Under the pieces are notes generated by a model, which was not told where the DNA came from, did not search any database, and worked only from the letters and a program-made list of their open reading frames with translations. A stretch of DNA of 64,000 nt from a bacterium SCSIO 12827 (GTDB lineage Bacteria; Pseudomonadota; Alphaproteobacteria; Rhodospirillales; Casp-alpha2): NCBI GenBank assembly GCA_024397995.1, contig CP073746.1:1984001-2048000 (forward strand), in the 5' to 3' direction. Below, piece by piece: positions 41,947-52,400 of this stretch; within the stretch, counting starts at the first letter, position 1, and each line of letters opens with the position of its first letter. A program made the translations under genes and the position numbers.

Positions 41947-42186
41947 ATGACTACGTATGCTTTGCGCGAGACATGCACTCGCTGCAACAACGCTTTGCCA
42001 TTTGCTGCGGCCAACAGATGTCCGTTTTGCCACAAAGCACTTTTCTTGAACTTTGGATCGATCCTCATCATCTGCCGACATTGCGACAGGGAACTTCCGC
42101 GCGCGCACGCCGGTCGGTGCCTGTTTTGCACCACCACTAACTTACATAGAACCGAAGCCATCTCCGGAGAAGGATGCGTACAATGA
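41947..42186 (+). CDS. Double zinc-ribbon small protein, MscS unit (copy B)
   Basis: 79 residues. Knuckles are CTRC, CPFC, CRHC and CLFC. The first ~25 residues differ from copy A at several positions, whereas the C-terminal ~50 are identical in protein. GGAG precedes the ATG and the stop overlaps the MscS start, keeping the coupling. Function is unknown; zinc binding is inferred from the four CxxC pairs. Confidence 0.75.
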   Translation: MTTYALRETCTRCNNALPFAAANRCPFCHKALFLNFGSILIICRHCDRELPRAHAGRCLFCTTTNLHRTEAISGEGCVQ

Positions 42187-43094
42187 GCGCGAAACGGCAT
42201 ATGCAACGCCTTGTGTGGCCAACTATCCTGGCAACCGTCAACTTCGGTCTGATTTTCTTTCGGTCTGATCTTAGCGATCATCTTGGAAATGACGAGACGC
42301 TCTGGCTCTGCATCAACGCCCTGGCATATTTCGCGGTTGCGTGGTTCATCAGCCGCGTTCTGTCGATCGCGCTCGATAAGACAACAGCGCATCGGCAACC
42401 CTACCCGCGACTCTTAAGAGAAATCATAACGGCGCTTTTGTTTCTGGTCGCACTCGCGGCGACCGCAGCGCTTTTCACAGGACAGGGTGCAGTTGGCGCG
42501 CTTGCCGGTTCAGGGCTTGTTCTCGCCATGTTCGGCTTCGCCATCCGCAACGTGGTGGCTGATACGCTGTCCGGAATTGCACTTGGTATCGAAGGTCCTT
42601 TTCGCATCGGAGATTGGATCGACATCGACGGGATGGCGCGCGGAAAGGTTATCGAGATCGGATGGCGCACAACGCGGATATTAACCCGTGACGCCACATA
42701 CATGATTCTGCCGAACAGCCAGATTGCGCGCCAGCGGATTACAAACTATTCCGCGCCAAAGCCACATTACCGCACACAGATCGCCATCACTCTTGATCAT
42801 AATATGCCGATCAAGCGAGCCCGCGAACTCATGTTGGACGCACTGAAGGGGGCGACGCTGATCCAACAGGACCCATTGCCGGACGTTCGCGTTCAGGCCT
42901 ATGAGGAAAGCGGTATCACCTACGCCTTACGCTTTTGGCTTTCTCGCTTCGATCGCGACATTGATTGCCGCGACGAGGTCTATAGTCTGGTGGACGATAC
43001 ATTGCGCCGAGCCGGTACCACCGCACCATATAGGCGGATAGAGCTGGTCGGTCCCGCGACACCTGCCTGTGCCGTACAACATCCGGACACCTGA
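42183..43094 (+). CDS. Small-conductance mechanosensitive channel (MscS family), copy B
   Basis: 303 residues from ATG 42183. Nearly identical to copy A through the membrane part and beta domain (one Ala to Gly change in GIEGPFRIGD), with more substitutions in the cage domain (LMLDALKGATLIQQD) and a different, shorter C-terminus (PACAVQHPDT). The membrane topology is as in copy A. The start is set by the ATGA overlap. Having two functional-looking paralogs 11 kb apart suggests either heteromeric channels or redundancy after duplication. Confidence 0.93.
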   Translation: MSAKRHMQRLVWPTILATVNFGLIFFRSDLSDHLGNDETLWLCINALAYFAVAWFISRVLSIALDKTTAHRQPYPRLLREIITALLFLVALAATAALFTGQGAVGALAGSGLVLAMFGFAIRNVVADTLSGIALGIEGPFRIGDWIDIDGMARGKVIEIGWRTTRILTRDATYMILPNSQIARQRITNYSAPKPHYRTQIAITLDHNMPIKRARELMLDALKGATLIQQDPLPDVRVQAYEESGITYALRFWLSRFDRDIDCRDEVYSLVDDTLRRAGTTAPYRRIELVGPATPACAVQHPDT

Positions 43095-43450
43095 AGGCCT
43101 GCTGCTGACGATCACCGAAATCTCTACCGGTTAGCTTAAATTCAAGCCTTCTGGATAGCCCCACAGTAGCCCACGCACAAAACCGCCTTAGCGGTTTCCC
43201 ACTGAGACGTTAGCCTTGAGTAGCAAAAAGCCCCCTAACCTGATGGCCTAGGGAGCTTGAATTTGTTGGTTGCAGGGGCAAAATTTGGACCTGCGCAGTC
43301 TACGCTCGGGCCTTCCCGGCTCGTGCTCAAACACACCTTTCATTGCATGATTTCTTGACGCTCTCAGTCTTCAAGTTCTTCTCCTTCGGCTCATAACCCG
43401 AGGCCCAAGTCAGACCCGTTCTAAACTCAACAAAAAAAACCCAGAGTCGT
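43095..43450. other. Intergenic scar region with terminator and tRNA relics
   Basis: No gene. A hairpin AAACCGC-CTTA-GCGGTTT lies at ~43172-43190. A decayed AAGCCCCCTAACC hairpin is at 43222-43258. A tRNA-Met relic at 43267-43300 reads, on the minus strand, GGTCCAAATTTTGCCCCTGC then AACCA, with a damaged T-arm. The order relic-terminator on the minus strand matches 30054-30110. The giant gene's terminator begins at 43430. Confidence 0.55.
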
Positions 43451-43466
43451 TTACTTTGACTTCTGA
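43430..43466 (-). terminator. Rho-independent terminator overlapping the giant gene's stop codon
   Basis: On the minus strand CAGAAGTC and GACTCTG pair with one bulge, followed by GG and a run of eight T. The TAA stop at 43451-43453 lies in the loop, so the terminator stem is partly coding. It ends the secretin-giant operon. Confidence 0.75.
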
Positions 43467-46400
43467 GCGTTCTCGCCTCCGAACCGCCAATTTTGCGCCA
43501 GGGTGCCCGTAGTTTTGGCGCAAGTGCTCAAGGTCACTCGTGTTCCGTCCTGCCAATTGCCGCCACGGGCGCCCAGGCACAATTTGCTGTCCTGATGACG
43601 CAGACGGAATGCCCGATCAGTGGCAGGCCCCTTCGGGGTCTTGCCCGGCCCATTCCATAGAATCTCGAACTTCTGCGACGGACTATTCACCAGGCACGGC
43701 GCAAGAACCGCCGGCTTGCCGCCGCCGGCCACGGGCAAGGTCAGGCAGGCACCCGTTTCCTCGGCGCGCAGGGTGCCGTCGTCATAGCGGGCAAAGAGCG
43801 TCTGCCGCCGCCCGCTCCCGTAAGCCCTCAGCGTCACCCGACCATCCCGCTTGGCAACCGGACCGCTGATGCACATGTCGTTGCCGCCATTCAAGGTCAG
43901 ACCACGCCACCCTGCCATCGCTTTGGCCCGGGGCAGTTCGGCCATGGGCCGCCAATCCTGATCCGGCTGGCTGGACTTGTCCGCGCAGGCCGCCAGGGTC
44001 AGGCCGTTGCCTGCCGTCGCCTGACCTTGTTGCAGGGCGATGCAGCGTTTTTCCGCCACATGCTCCAATCGCAGGGCCCGCCCGCCGTCGGCGGCCTTGG
44101 GCGCCGCCTTGCCCTTACCAGTCCAATGCAGGCGCAGGCGTTGACGCGGATCGCGGTAGGAACAGGTTTCCCAAACCGCCGGCATGCGGTCGTTCTCGAA
44201 CGCGAGACACAGGCCGCTGGCATCGTCGCGGAAACTGTCGTCATCGAAATAGGTGAACCGGTCGGCACCGTCCAGCGCACAGGGCTGGATCGTCGCCGGG
44301 CCGCCGGCCTTGTTCGTCGGTCCGGCTAGGCAATGCCAAGCCTGCGCGACGGCGACAATCCCGGATAGCGGTCCGACCGGGGCCGCGCGGTAAGGCGCGA
44401 CCCAACCCTGCAGGCCCATGAAGGTATAGCCGCCCCGGCCCTTGTCGCCGCCGTATTCCCGGTCATCCACGGTCAGAAGATCGTCGCCGGTCTGATTGTG
44501 CCGGTAACGGCGCAGGGCCACGGCCCCCTTGGTTTCGTCCGCCAGCACGTATCCAAGGACACCGTCGAAGGCATAGCCGTCCTTGGCGAACCGGTAATCC
44601 AGGAAATCCGTAACATAAAGGTGCTGATCGCGGCCGGCATGACGATAGCGGTACAGAGGTCGCGTCTTCGCCGCCCGCTTGGGCAGGATCGTGCCCTGGG
44701 GAATCTCGATCTTGTAGCCTTGTTTGCCCGTTTCCCAATCCGCGGGGCCCAGCTTGAATACATGCGCCGCGCGGTTGCCCGTGCGCGCATAGCGCACCAG
44801 GGGCACCGGATCCGACGCGGCGACGGAACCCTCCATCCCCGGCGGCGTGAATTCGGGTCGTTTCGTGGTCAGGGTGAAGGCCTGCAGGTCGGGATCGCTG
44901 GTGGCGCAGGCATAGGCCCGGGTTTCAACCCCGTCCTGGCCCGAAGCATCGGCGATGCCCAGGCATTTTCCGGAGTCCGCATGGCTGATCCTGTGGGTCT
45001 TATCCCGCGCCGGTTTACCCAGGGTCCATTGTTGCGACCGCGTGTAGTCGCAGCGGTCGACGGTCACCGCCGCCCCCTTGGCCCCGCCCTTGCCCGGCGC
45101 CCGCAAGCTGAGGCACAGGCCGCTCGCGTCCTGGCGCAGGGTGCCGTCCTGCCACAAGGTCAGCGCATGCTTGCCGTCCTCCTTGCCGCAATAGCTGGAC
45201 AACAGCGGCCCGCCGTCCGTCCCGTCCGCATCCAGACAAGTCAGATTGCGATGGGTCGCGGCGAACAGAGCCTGATGGCCCTTGTCCGGCGTTTCGTCAT
45301 AAGGCGGCACCCAGGCGACGACGCCGTCATAGGCATATCCGTCCTTGCCCGCCTTGCCGCCGAGTTCGTCGGCATCGGCTGTCAGAAGATGATCGCCCCT
45401 CGCCTTATTGACGTAACGATGCAGGGCCACCGCGTCCTTGCGCTCGGCGCCATAGGCGAAGCCGACCCAGCCGTCATAGGAGACAGTGCCCTTGGCGAAG
45501 CGGAACTCGTGGAAGTCGCCCGTATAGATGGTGTCGCCGGTCTTCGTATCCTTGTAGCGGTAAAGCGGCCGTGTGCCCGGCGCACGGGTGGTGAAGATGA
45601 AGCCCTGGGCGGCCTGCATCTCATACCCGTTCTTGCCCAATCCAAAAAGTTCCGGCCCCGCCTGCATCAGGTGATCGCCCTTCCCGGCCTTGGCCGCATA
45701 GCGAATGAACGGCACCGGATCCGACGCGGCGACGGAACCCTCCATCCCCGGCGGCGTGAATTCGGGTCGTTTCGTGGTCAGGGTGAAGGCCTGCAGGTCG
45801 GGATCGCTGGTGGCGCAGGCATAGGCCCGGGTTTCAACCCCGTCCTGGCCCGAAGCATCGGCAATGCCCAGGCATTTTCCGGAGTCCGCATGGCTGATCC
45901 TGCGGGTCTTATCTCGCCCTGGTTTACCCAGGGTCCATTGTTGCGACCGCGTATAGTCGCAGCGGTCGACGGTCACCGCCGCCCCCTTGGCCCCGCCCTT
46001 GCCCGGCGCCCGCAGGCTGAGGCACAGGCCGCTGGCGTCCTGGCGCAGGGTGCCGTCCTGCCACAAGGTCAGCGCATGCTTGCCGTCCTCCTTGCCGCAA
46101 TAGCTGGACAACAGCGGCCCGCCGTCCGTCCCGTCCGCATCCAGACAAGTCAGATTGCCATGGGTCGCGGCGAACAGAGCCTGATGGCCCTTGTCCGGCG
46201 TTTCGTCATAAGGCGGCACCCAGGCGACGACGCCGTCATAGGCATATCCGTCCTTGCCCGCCTTGCCGCCGAGTTCGTCGGCATCGGCTGTCAGAAGATG
46301 ATCGCCCCTCGCCTTATTGACGTAACGATGCAGGGCCACCGCGTCCTTGCGCTCGGCGCCATAGGCGAAGCCGACCCAGCCGTCATAGGAGACAGTGCCC

Positions 46401-49400
46401 TTGGCGAAGCGGAACTCGTGGAAGTCGCCCGTATAGATGGTGTCGCCGGTCTTCGTATCCTTGTAGCGGTAAAGCGGCCGTGTGCCCGGCGCACGGGTGG
46501 TGAAGATGAAGCCCTGGGCGGCCTGCATCTCATACCCGTTCTTGCCCAATCCAAAAAGTTCCGGCCCCGCCTGCATCAGGTGATCGCCCTTCCCGGCCTT
46601 GGCCGCATAGCGAATGAACGGCACCGGATCCGACGCCGCCTCGGCGACCTCCATCCCCGGCGGCGTAAAGCGGGGCTGATTGGTACCGGCCGACCAGGTC
46701 TGGACATTGTCGCCGGGCGCCTTGCAAGATGTCAGAACGGCGGCGACGCCGTCCTGACCCGAGGCGTCGGCCAGGCCCAGGCATTTTCCGGAATCGACAT
46801 GAACGATCTGCATGGACCGGGTCGGGTCGGCGGCCTTGGGCGCTGTGCCCTGCCAAGCCGCCTTGAACTGCTGCGCCCGCGTATAGGCACAGCGCGCCAA
46901 CGTCACGCCGGCCTTGTCCGCATTCAGGCAGAGCTTGGTGCCGTCCTTGGTCCCGCCGTCGAAACGCAGGGTGCCGTCCCGCCAGAACGAGAACTTGGGC
47001 CTGTCATGATCGTGGCAGAAGGACGCGCGCACCGCCGCGCCCACTTTGGCCGCGCCGTCCAGGCAGCTCAAATTCTTGGCCGTCGCCAGGTAAAGGCCCG
47101 TGTAGCCGTCCGTCGGAGCTTCCGGATAAGCCGGGGCCCAGGCAGCGATACCTTCATACGCATATCCGGCGCGCCCGACCTTGCCGCCGAATTCATCGAA
47201 ATCGGACGTCAGCAGATGATCGCCCCGAACCTTGTTGACGTAGCGGTGGAGCGCCACCGTTCCCGGCTGCTTGTCCGCGTGCAGATACCCGGCGATCCCC
47301 TGGTAGGCGTAACCCGATGCGCCGTATCCCAGTTCGCGGAAGTCAGGTGTCCAGAAATGATCGCCCGTGGCCTTGTGGTGATACTGGTAGAGGGGCGCCG
47401 TACCCGCCGCCCGTCCGGCCCAGACATAGCCCTGCGCCGTTTCCATGACATAGCCGTCCCGTCCCAGACCCAGGGCATCCGGTCCCACGGTCAAGCGATG
47501 GTCGCCGCTTTTCGATTTGGCGCTGACATATCGGATCAGCGGCTGGGAATCAGCGTTGACCATCGGCGCGTCCGCCCCCGGCGCGGTAAACGTGGGCACG
47601 CCGCCATGGGCCCACCAAGTGCCCCGGCGGTCGTCCTTGGCGAACTTGCCGCAGGGCGCCATCACGGCGGGCACGCCGTCGCGGCCCGATCCGTCGGCCA
47701 AGGTCAGGCACGCCCCGGACAGCCAATGGGACAGCTGCATGGCCGTACGCCCACTGGGCTGTCCCGGCGCCTTACCGCCCTGCCACACAGGCGTCCAGCG
47801 CTGGGCCAGACTGTTGTCGCAGGCCGCAATTTCCGGCGGTGCGGTGCCCGCCCGATCGGTCGTCATGCACTTGCCGCCGCTCAGGTCACGCAGCGTGCCA
47901 TCGGTCCAGAACGCCAGGGGCTGATCCCCCTCGTCCTCGCAGCGGCGGGACGACAGACTGCCGCCTCCGTCCCGGGTCAGGCACACCATGCCGTCCCGGT
48001 TGGCCAAGTGAACTTTGGCCCAACCTTTGCGAACTTCCGCGCCAGTGCCCGGGGTATAGGCGGCAACGCCTTCGTAACGATACCCGTTCTTGCCATTGGC
48101 GCCGTCCAGTTCGTCCCCATCCGTCGTCACCAGGTGATCGTGGCGGGATTTGTTGAAGTAGCGGTGCAAGGGCAGCAATCCCGGTCCCTTGGCAGCCTGG
48201 ACATAACCCAGCACCCCGTCAAACCGATAGCCGTCCGAGGCGAACCGCAATTCGTGGAAATCGGCGGTGTACATATGATCGCCGTCCTTGGCCGCGACAT
48301 AGCGGTAGAGCGGCACCAGGTCCGCCGCCGCGCGGGTCGCAAACACCCGGCCCATGACGACGTCGGGCAGGAAACCGTCCTTGCCCCGGCCCAATTCGTC
48401 CAGCCCCAGCACCAAGCGATGATCTCCCCCCTTGGCCTTGGGATTGACGTAGCGCACCAGCAGTTCCGGGTCCGACGGCCGCACCGGCACGTCCGTGCCC
48501 GGCAGGTCATAGGCGGGAACCTCTTGACCTGCGCTCCAGAACTGAACCCCGGCCTTGCCCTCTGCCGCGCATTTCACGAGAACGGTCTCGACCTCGTCGC
48601 GGGCGCTGTCGTCGGCCAACCCTAGGCATTTGCCGCTCTGCCGATGAACGAGTTGGAAGCGGGCCGCCGGGTCCGGACGCGACGGTTTCTTGCCGCTCCA
48701 GCGGACATCCCATTGCTGGCCCGGCGAGTAATCGCAGGTATAAATCCCAACGTTGGCCGCATTGCCGCTTTGGCTGTTTGTGCCCAGGCACAAATCCTTG
48801 GGATCATGGCGCAGGGTGCCGTCGGACCAGAAGGTGAACCGCATGTTGCCGTCGTCGGCGCATAGGCGCGAGTCGAGTTCGCCGCCGTCCTGAGCCTGCG
48901 CGTAGAGGCAGCTGAAGTTCCGGTTGGTCGCGACATAAAGGTTGCGGAAGGCCGGCGACGGCGTCTCGTCATAGGCCGGAACATGGGCGATTATCCCGCC
49001 GCCCGCATAGCCGCTCTTGCCCGCGAACGCTCCCTTGTCGACGGTCAAGACATGACCGCCGTTGTCGCGGGTGTCGAACCGATGCAGCGGCACCGTCCCG
49101 GACCGCGCGTCGGGATAGACGAAGCCGGCCAGGCCCAGATAATCGAACCCGTCGCGACCGAACAACAGATCGCGAAAATCGGTCGTATAGCGGCGCACGT
49201 GGCTTTTGCCCCGGCCGTACTCGTAGAGCGGCACCGTACCGGGTGCGCGGGTCTTGAAGATGCGGCCCTGGGCCTGCTCGATCACCAAGTCACCCTTGCC
49301 GGTACCATAGGTTTCGGCCCCCGCGACCTGCACGTAGGCGCCGGGTTTCTTGTCGCGGTAGCGCACGAAGGGCACCGGCTTCGATGCTTTTTCCGGCTGC

Positions 49401-52400
49401 TCCAACCCCGGCGGGGTGAACGGTTTCACCCAGCCGATGACCCCCTGATAACGATAGCCGTCGCGACCCCGCTTGCCGTCGAGTTCGGCGAAGTCGGTGG
49501 TGACCCGCGTGTCGCCCGTGGCCTCGTTGACATAGCGATGAAGGGCGACCGTTTCCGGTCCTTCCTTGGCCTGGACGTAGCCAAGGATGCCCTCATAAAC
49601 GTAGCCGTCGGTCCCGTACCAACGTTCCGAAAAATCGGTCGCCACGTAGGTGTCGTTCCTGGATGCGCTGAAATAACGGTAGAGCGGCACCGTGCCCTTG
49701 GCGCGCTTCGGCCAGATGTGTCCCAGATAGCGGTCGGGCACATAGCCGCCCGCCCCCCGGCCGAATTCCTTGTCCCCGGCGGTCAGGCGACTGTCGCGGG
49801 TCTTGGCGTTGACGTAGCGGGCCAGGATCACCGGCGTGGATTGCACCACCGGTGTGTCGGCACCGGGTGCTTGGAATTCCGGCACCCAGCCGACGACGGA
49901 CTGTGCTGTATACCCGGGCTTGGTGTCTCCGTCCCGCGCCAGCATATGTTCGCGATTGGCCGACGAATGATAAAGGCGCAGCGCCACCGTGCCCGGCCGC
50001 TGCTTGTCATAGATCCAGCCGGCGATCCCTTGATAGGTCCATCCGTCCTTGCCCCAGGCCAGACCGTCGAACTTCGTCGTGTAATAGGTGTCGTTATTGG
50101 CCGCGTGGAAATAGCGGTACAGCGGCACCGTATCCTTGGCCTTTTTGCTGAAGATCATGCCCAGGGGTTTGTCCAGGACATAGCCGTCCGCCCCCTCGCC
50201 CATTTCCCCGAACCCAAGGGCGATCACGTGATCGCCGGTGCCCGGATGGTGATAGCGCAACATCATCTCGGGCTCGGACTTGACCGCCCGATCCTTGGCT
50301 CCCGGCGGCGTGACGGCGGGAACCCAGCCCTCGACCTTGACGTAACTGAAGCCCTTGGCGCCCTTCTTTCCACCGAACTCGTCGATGTCCGTGGTCAGCA
50401 GATTGTCGTTGCTCGCACCGTTGCGGTAGCGGTGGAGCGCCCGGCTGCCCTTCTGTTCCTTGGGATAGACATAGCCTTCCACGGCGACGAACTCGTAGCC
50501 GTCCTTGCCGTACCACAATTCCTGGAAATCGGTGGTGAAGATGTGGTCCTGCTTGGCCCCGTTCCAGTAACGGTAAAGCGGCACCGTACCCTGAACCCGC
50601 CCCGGGAAGATGGCGCCGGCGACGCCATCGCGGACGTAGCCGTCACGGCCGTCACCCAGCTGCGCCGGGTCGGCGGTGTACAGATGGTCGTTTGCCTTGG
50701 GATTGAAATAACGCAGCAAGGGCACGGGATCGACGCGCACGAGCTTAGCATCCTTGCCCGGGCCGTAGTCAGGCCCCGGGTAATGGCCCAGCCCGATATT
50801 CTTGCCGTACCGGCGCTGGATGATCGGCAGCGTGCCCGGTCGCTTGTCGGGGAACACATATCCGGCAATGCCCGCAAAATAGATTTCCGGCGAACCATAG
50901 CCATATTCCTTGAAGTCGCCCGACAGGATGTCAGGCGCCTGACGGCGACGATTCTCGATGCGGCCGTACAAGTATAGCGGCATCGTGCCTTCGGCCGGCT
51001 TGGGGAAGACCTGGATGTTCTTGTCGAACGCCAGGGGCACCGGGTTCGACGGTTCCACCGGCGGCGTCAGCGGCGGCTCTTCCTTGGGCAGGTACCCGGC
51101 GGTTCCCTCGAAACGCCAGGGCCCCCTTGGATTGCGCCCCAGCTGGTCGATGTCGCCGGTGTAAAAGTAGTTGGTGTTGTTGCTTTCGTGATAGCGGAAG
51201 AACGGCACCGTGTTGGGGATGTCCCTGTTGTAGACGTATCCCGCCACACCATCGAAGCTGAAGCCGCGCTGACCGCCTCGGAATCCGTTGGGCTCGGTCG
51301 TGTAGACGTGGTTCTGCCCCTTCCGCGCCGTTCGCCAGAAACGGAACAGGGGCACGGTTCCGGGCGCCCGCTTGTTGAAGATCATGCCGACCTTGCCGTC
51401 ATAGGCCCAGCCGTCGCGCCCGTTACCGAACTGTTCCGGATCGGCGGTATGGTAGTATTCGTTGGTGCTGCGCTTCCAATAACGCATGAACGGCACCGGC
51501 GGATCATTGCTGACCGGCGCCTTGTAAGCGGCCTCCAAGGCCTTGGCTTCCCGGTCGAGCGCCGGATTGACCACACGTCCCTTGAACGGGTCGAAGGGAA
51601 GCCAAAGATCCGTATGCTTGTCGCCGACGCGCCCGCATCCCCAAAGGACGATCTTTCCCCGATCGATGGCCAGGCAGGCCCCGCCGCTTCCATCCTTGCG
51701 GTGCGCGATGATCTGCCCCGTTGTCAGAAACTCCATCTTCAACACCGACGACGAACTGCAAGATTCCAGCGATACCACGCCGCCTTCATGGTACCTGCGG
51801 GCGCCCATGCAGCCGCCTTTCACGTTTCGCAGGTATCCATCGCCGTAGAACCGCCAGCTTTGATTCCATTTGCCGTGGCAGCCCCACGGAATCAGATCCA
51901 CGCCTGCCTGGTCTTTTGCACCTCGGATGTCGGCGCACCAGCCTTTATCGCGGTTCGCAATGGAATAATGACGCAGCAGGAAATTATCAGGAATCCAGCA
52001 GCGCTTGAGGCTGTCGCTCCAGCGCTCGCTGCCCCGGCAGTCAGACGGCCGCGGGCAATCGCCCAGGCGCAGCAACTTGCAGTCCAACGACTTCAGCCCC
52101 TTGATGATTTCTCCCGCCAAGTTTCCGACGGCGCCGACCACCACATTGGCCGCGTTCGCCACGTCGCGCAGGCCCTGGGCCGCCACATCGACCGCCGCCG
52201 CCGCCATACCGGCAACACGGCTACCGCACTGCAAAGCGTCCTTGGGCGACGGTAGGGAGATTTTCGGCTGAAACTTGACCGCCTGGATGAAATCGATGGG
52301 CAGGGCCGTTCCCTGATTGACCTTGAGCGCGAGGTTGCGGATGTCCCCTGCCCCCATGGTGGTCTGAGAGGAAAAGCGCGCACAAGGATGGGTCGAGCGG

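Larger units (their letters stand above)
41433..43077 (+). repeat. Segmental duplication, copy B (leader, two small genes, MscS gene)
   Basis: This is the counterpart of 30186-31830 in the same gene order. It starts about 200 bases beyond the right tRNA-Ser repeat and ends near a fourth tRNA-Met relic. The conserved leader hairpins lie at about 41545-41585. The copies differ most in the first gene and the 3' end and least across the zinc-ribbon/MscS junction. Confidence 0.85.

Noticed and set aside
44811-46628. CRISPR or other short-repeat array
   Set aside because: The repeat is a 909-bp coding unit in a protein frame; no short direct repeats with unique spacers occur anywhere in the window.
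44498-48625. Plus-strand open frame of 1375 residues opposite the giant gene
   Set aside because: It lies wholly antisense to a gene with clear repeated domains. Its own repeats mirror the 909-bp duplication, it has no recognisable domain, and high-GC codon bias explains its length. The same applies to 48983-50977 and 54012-55562.
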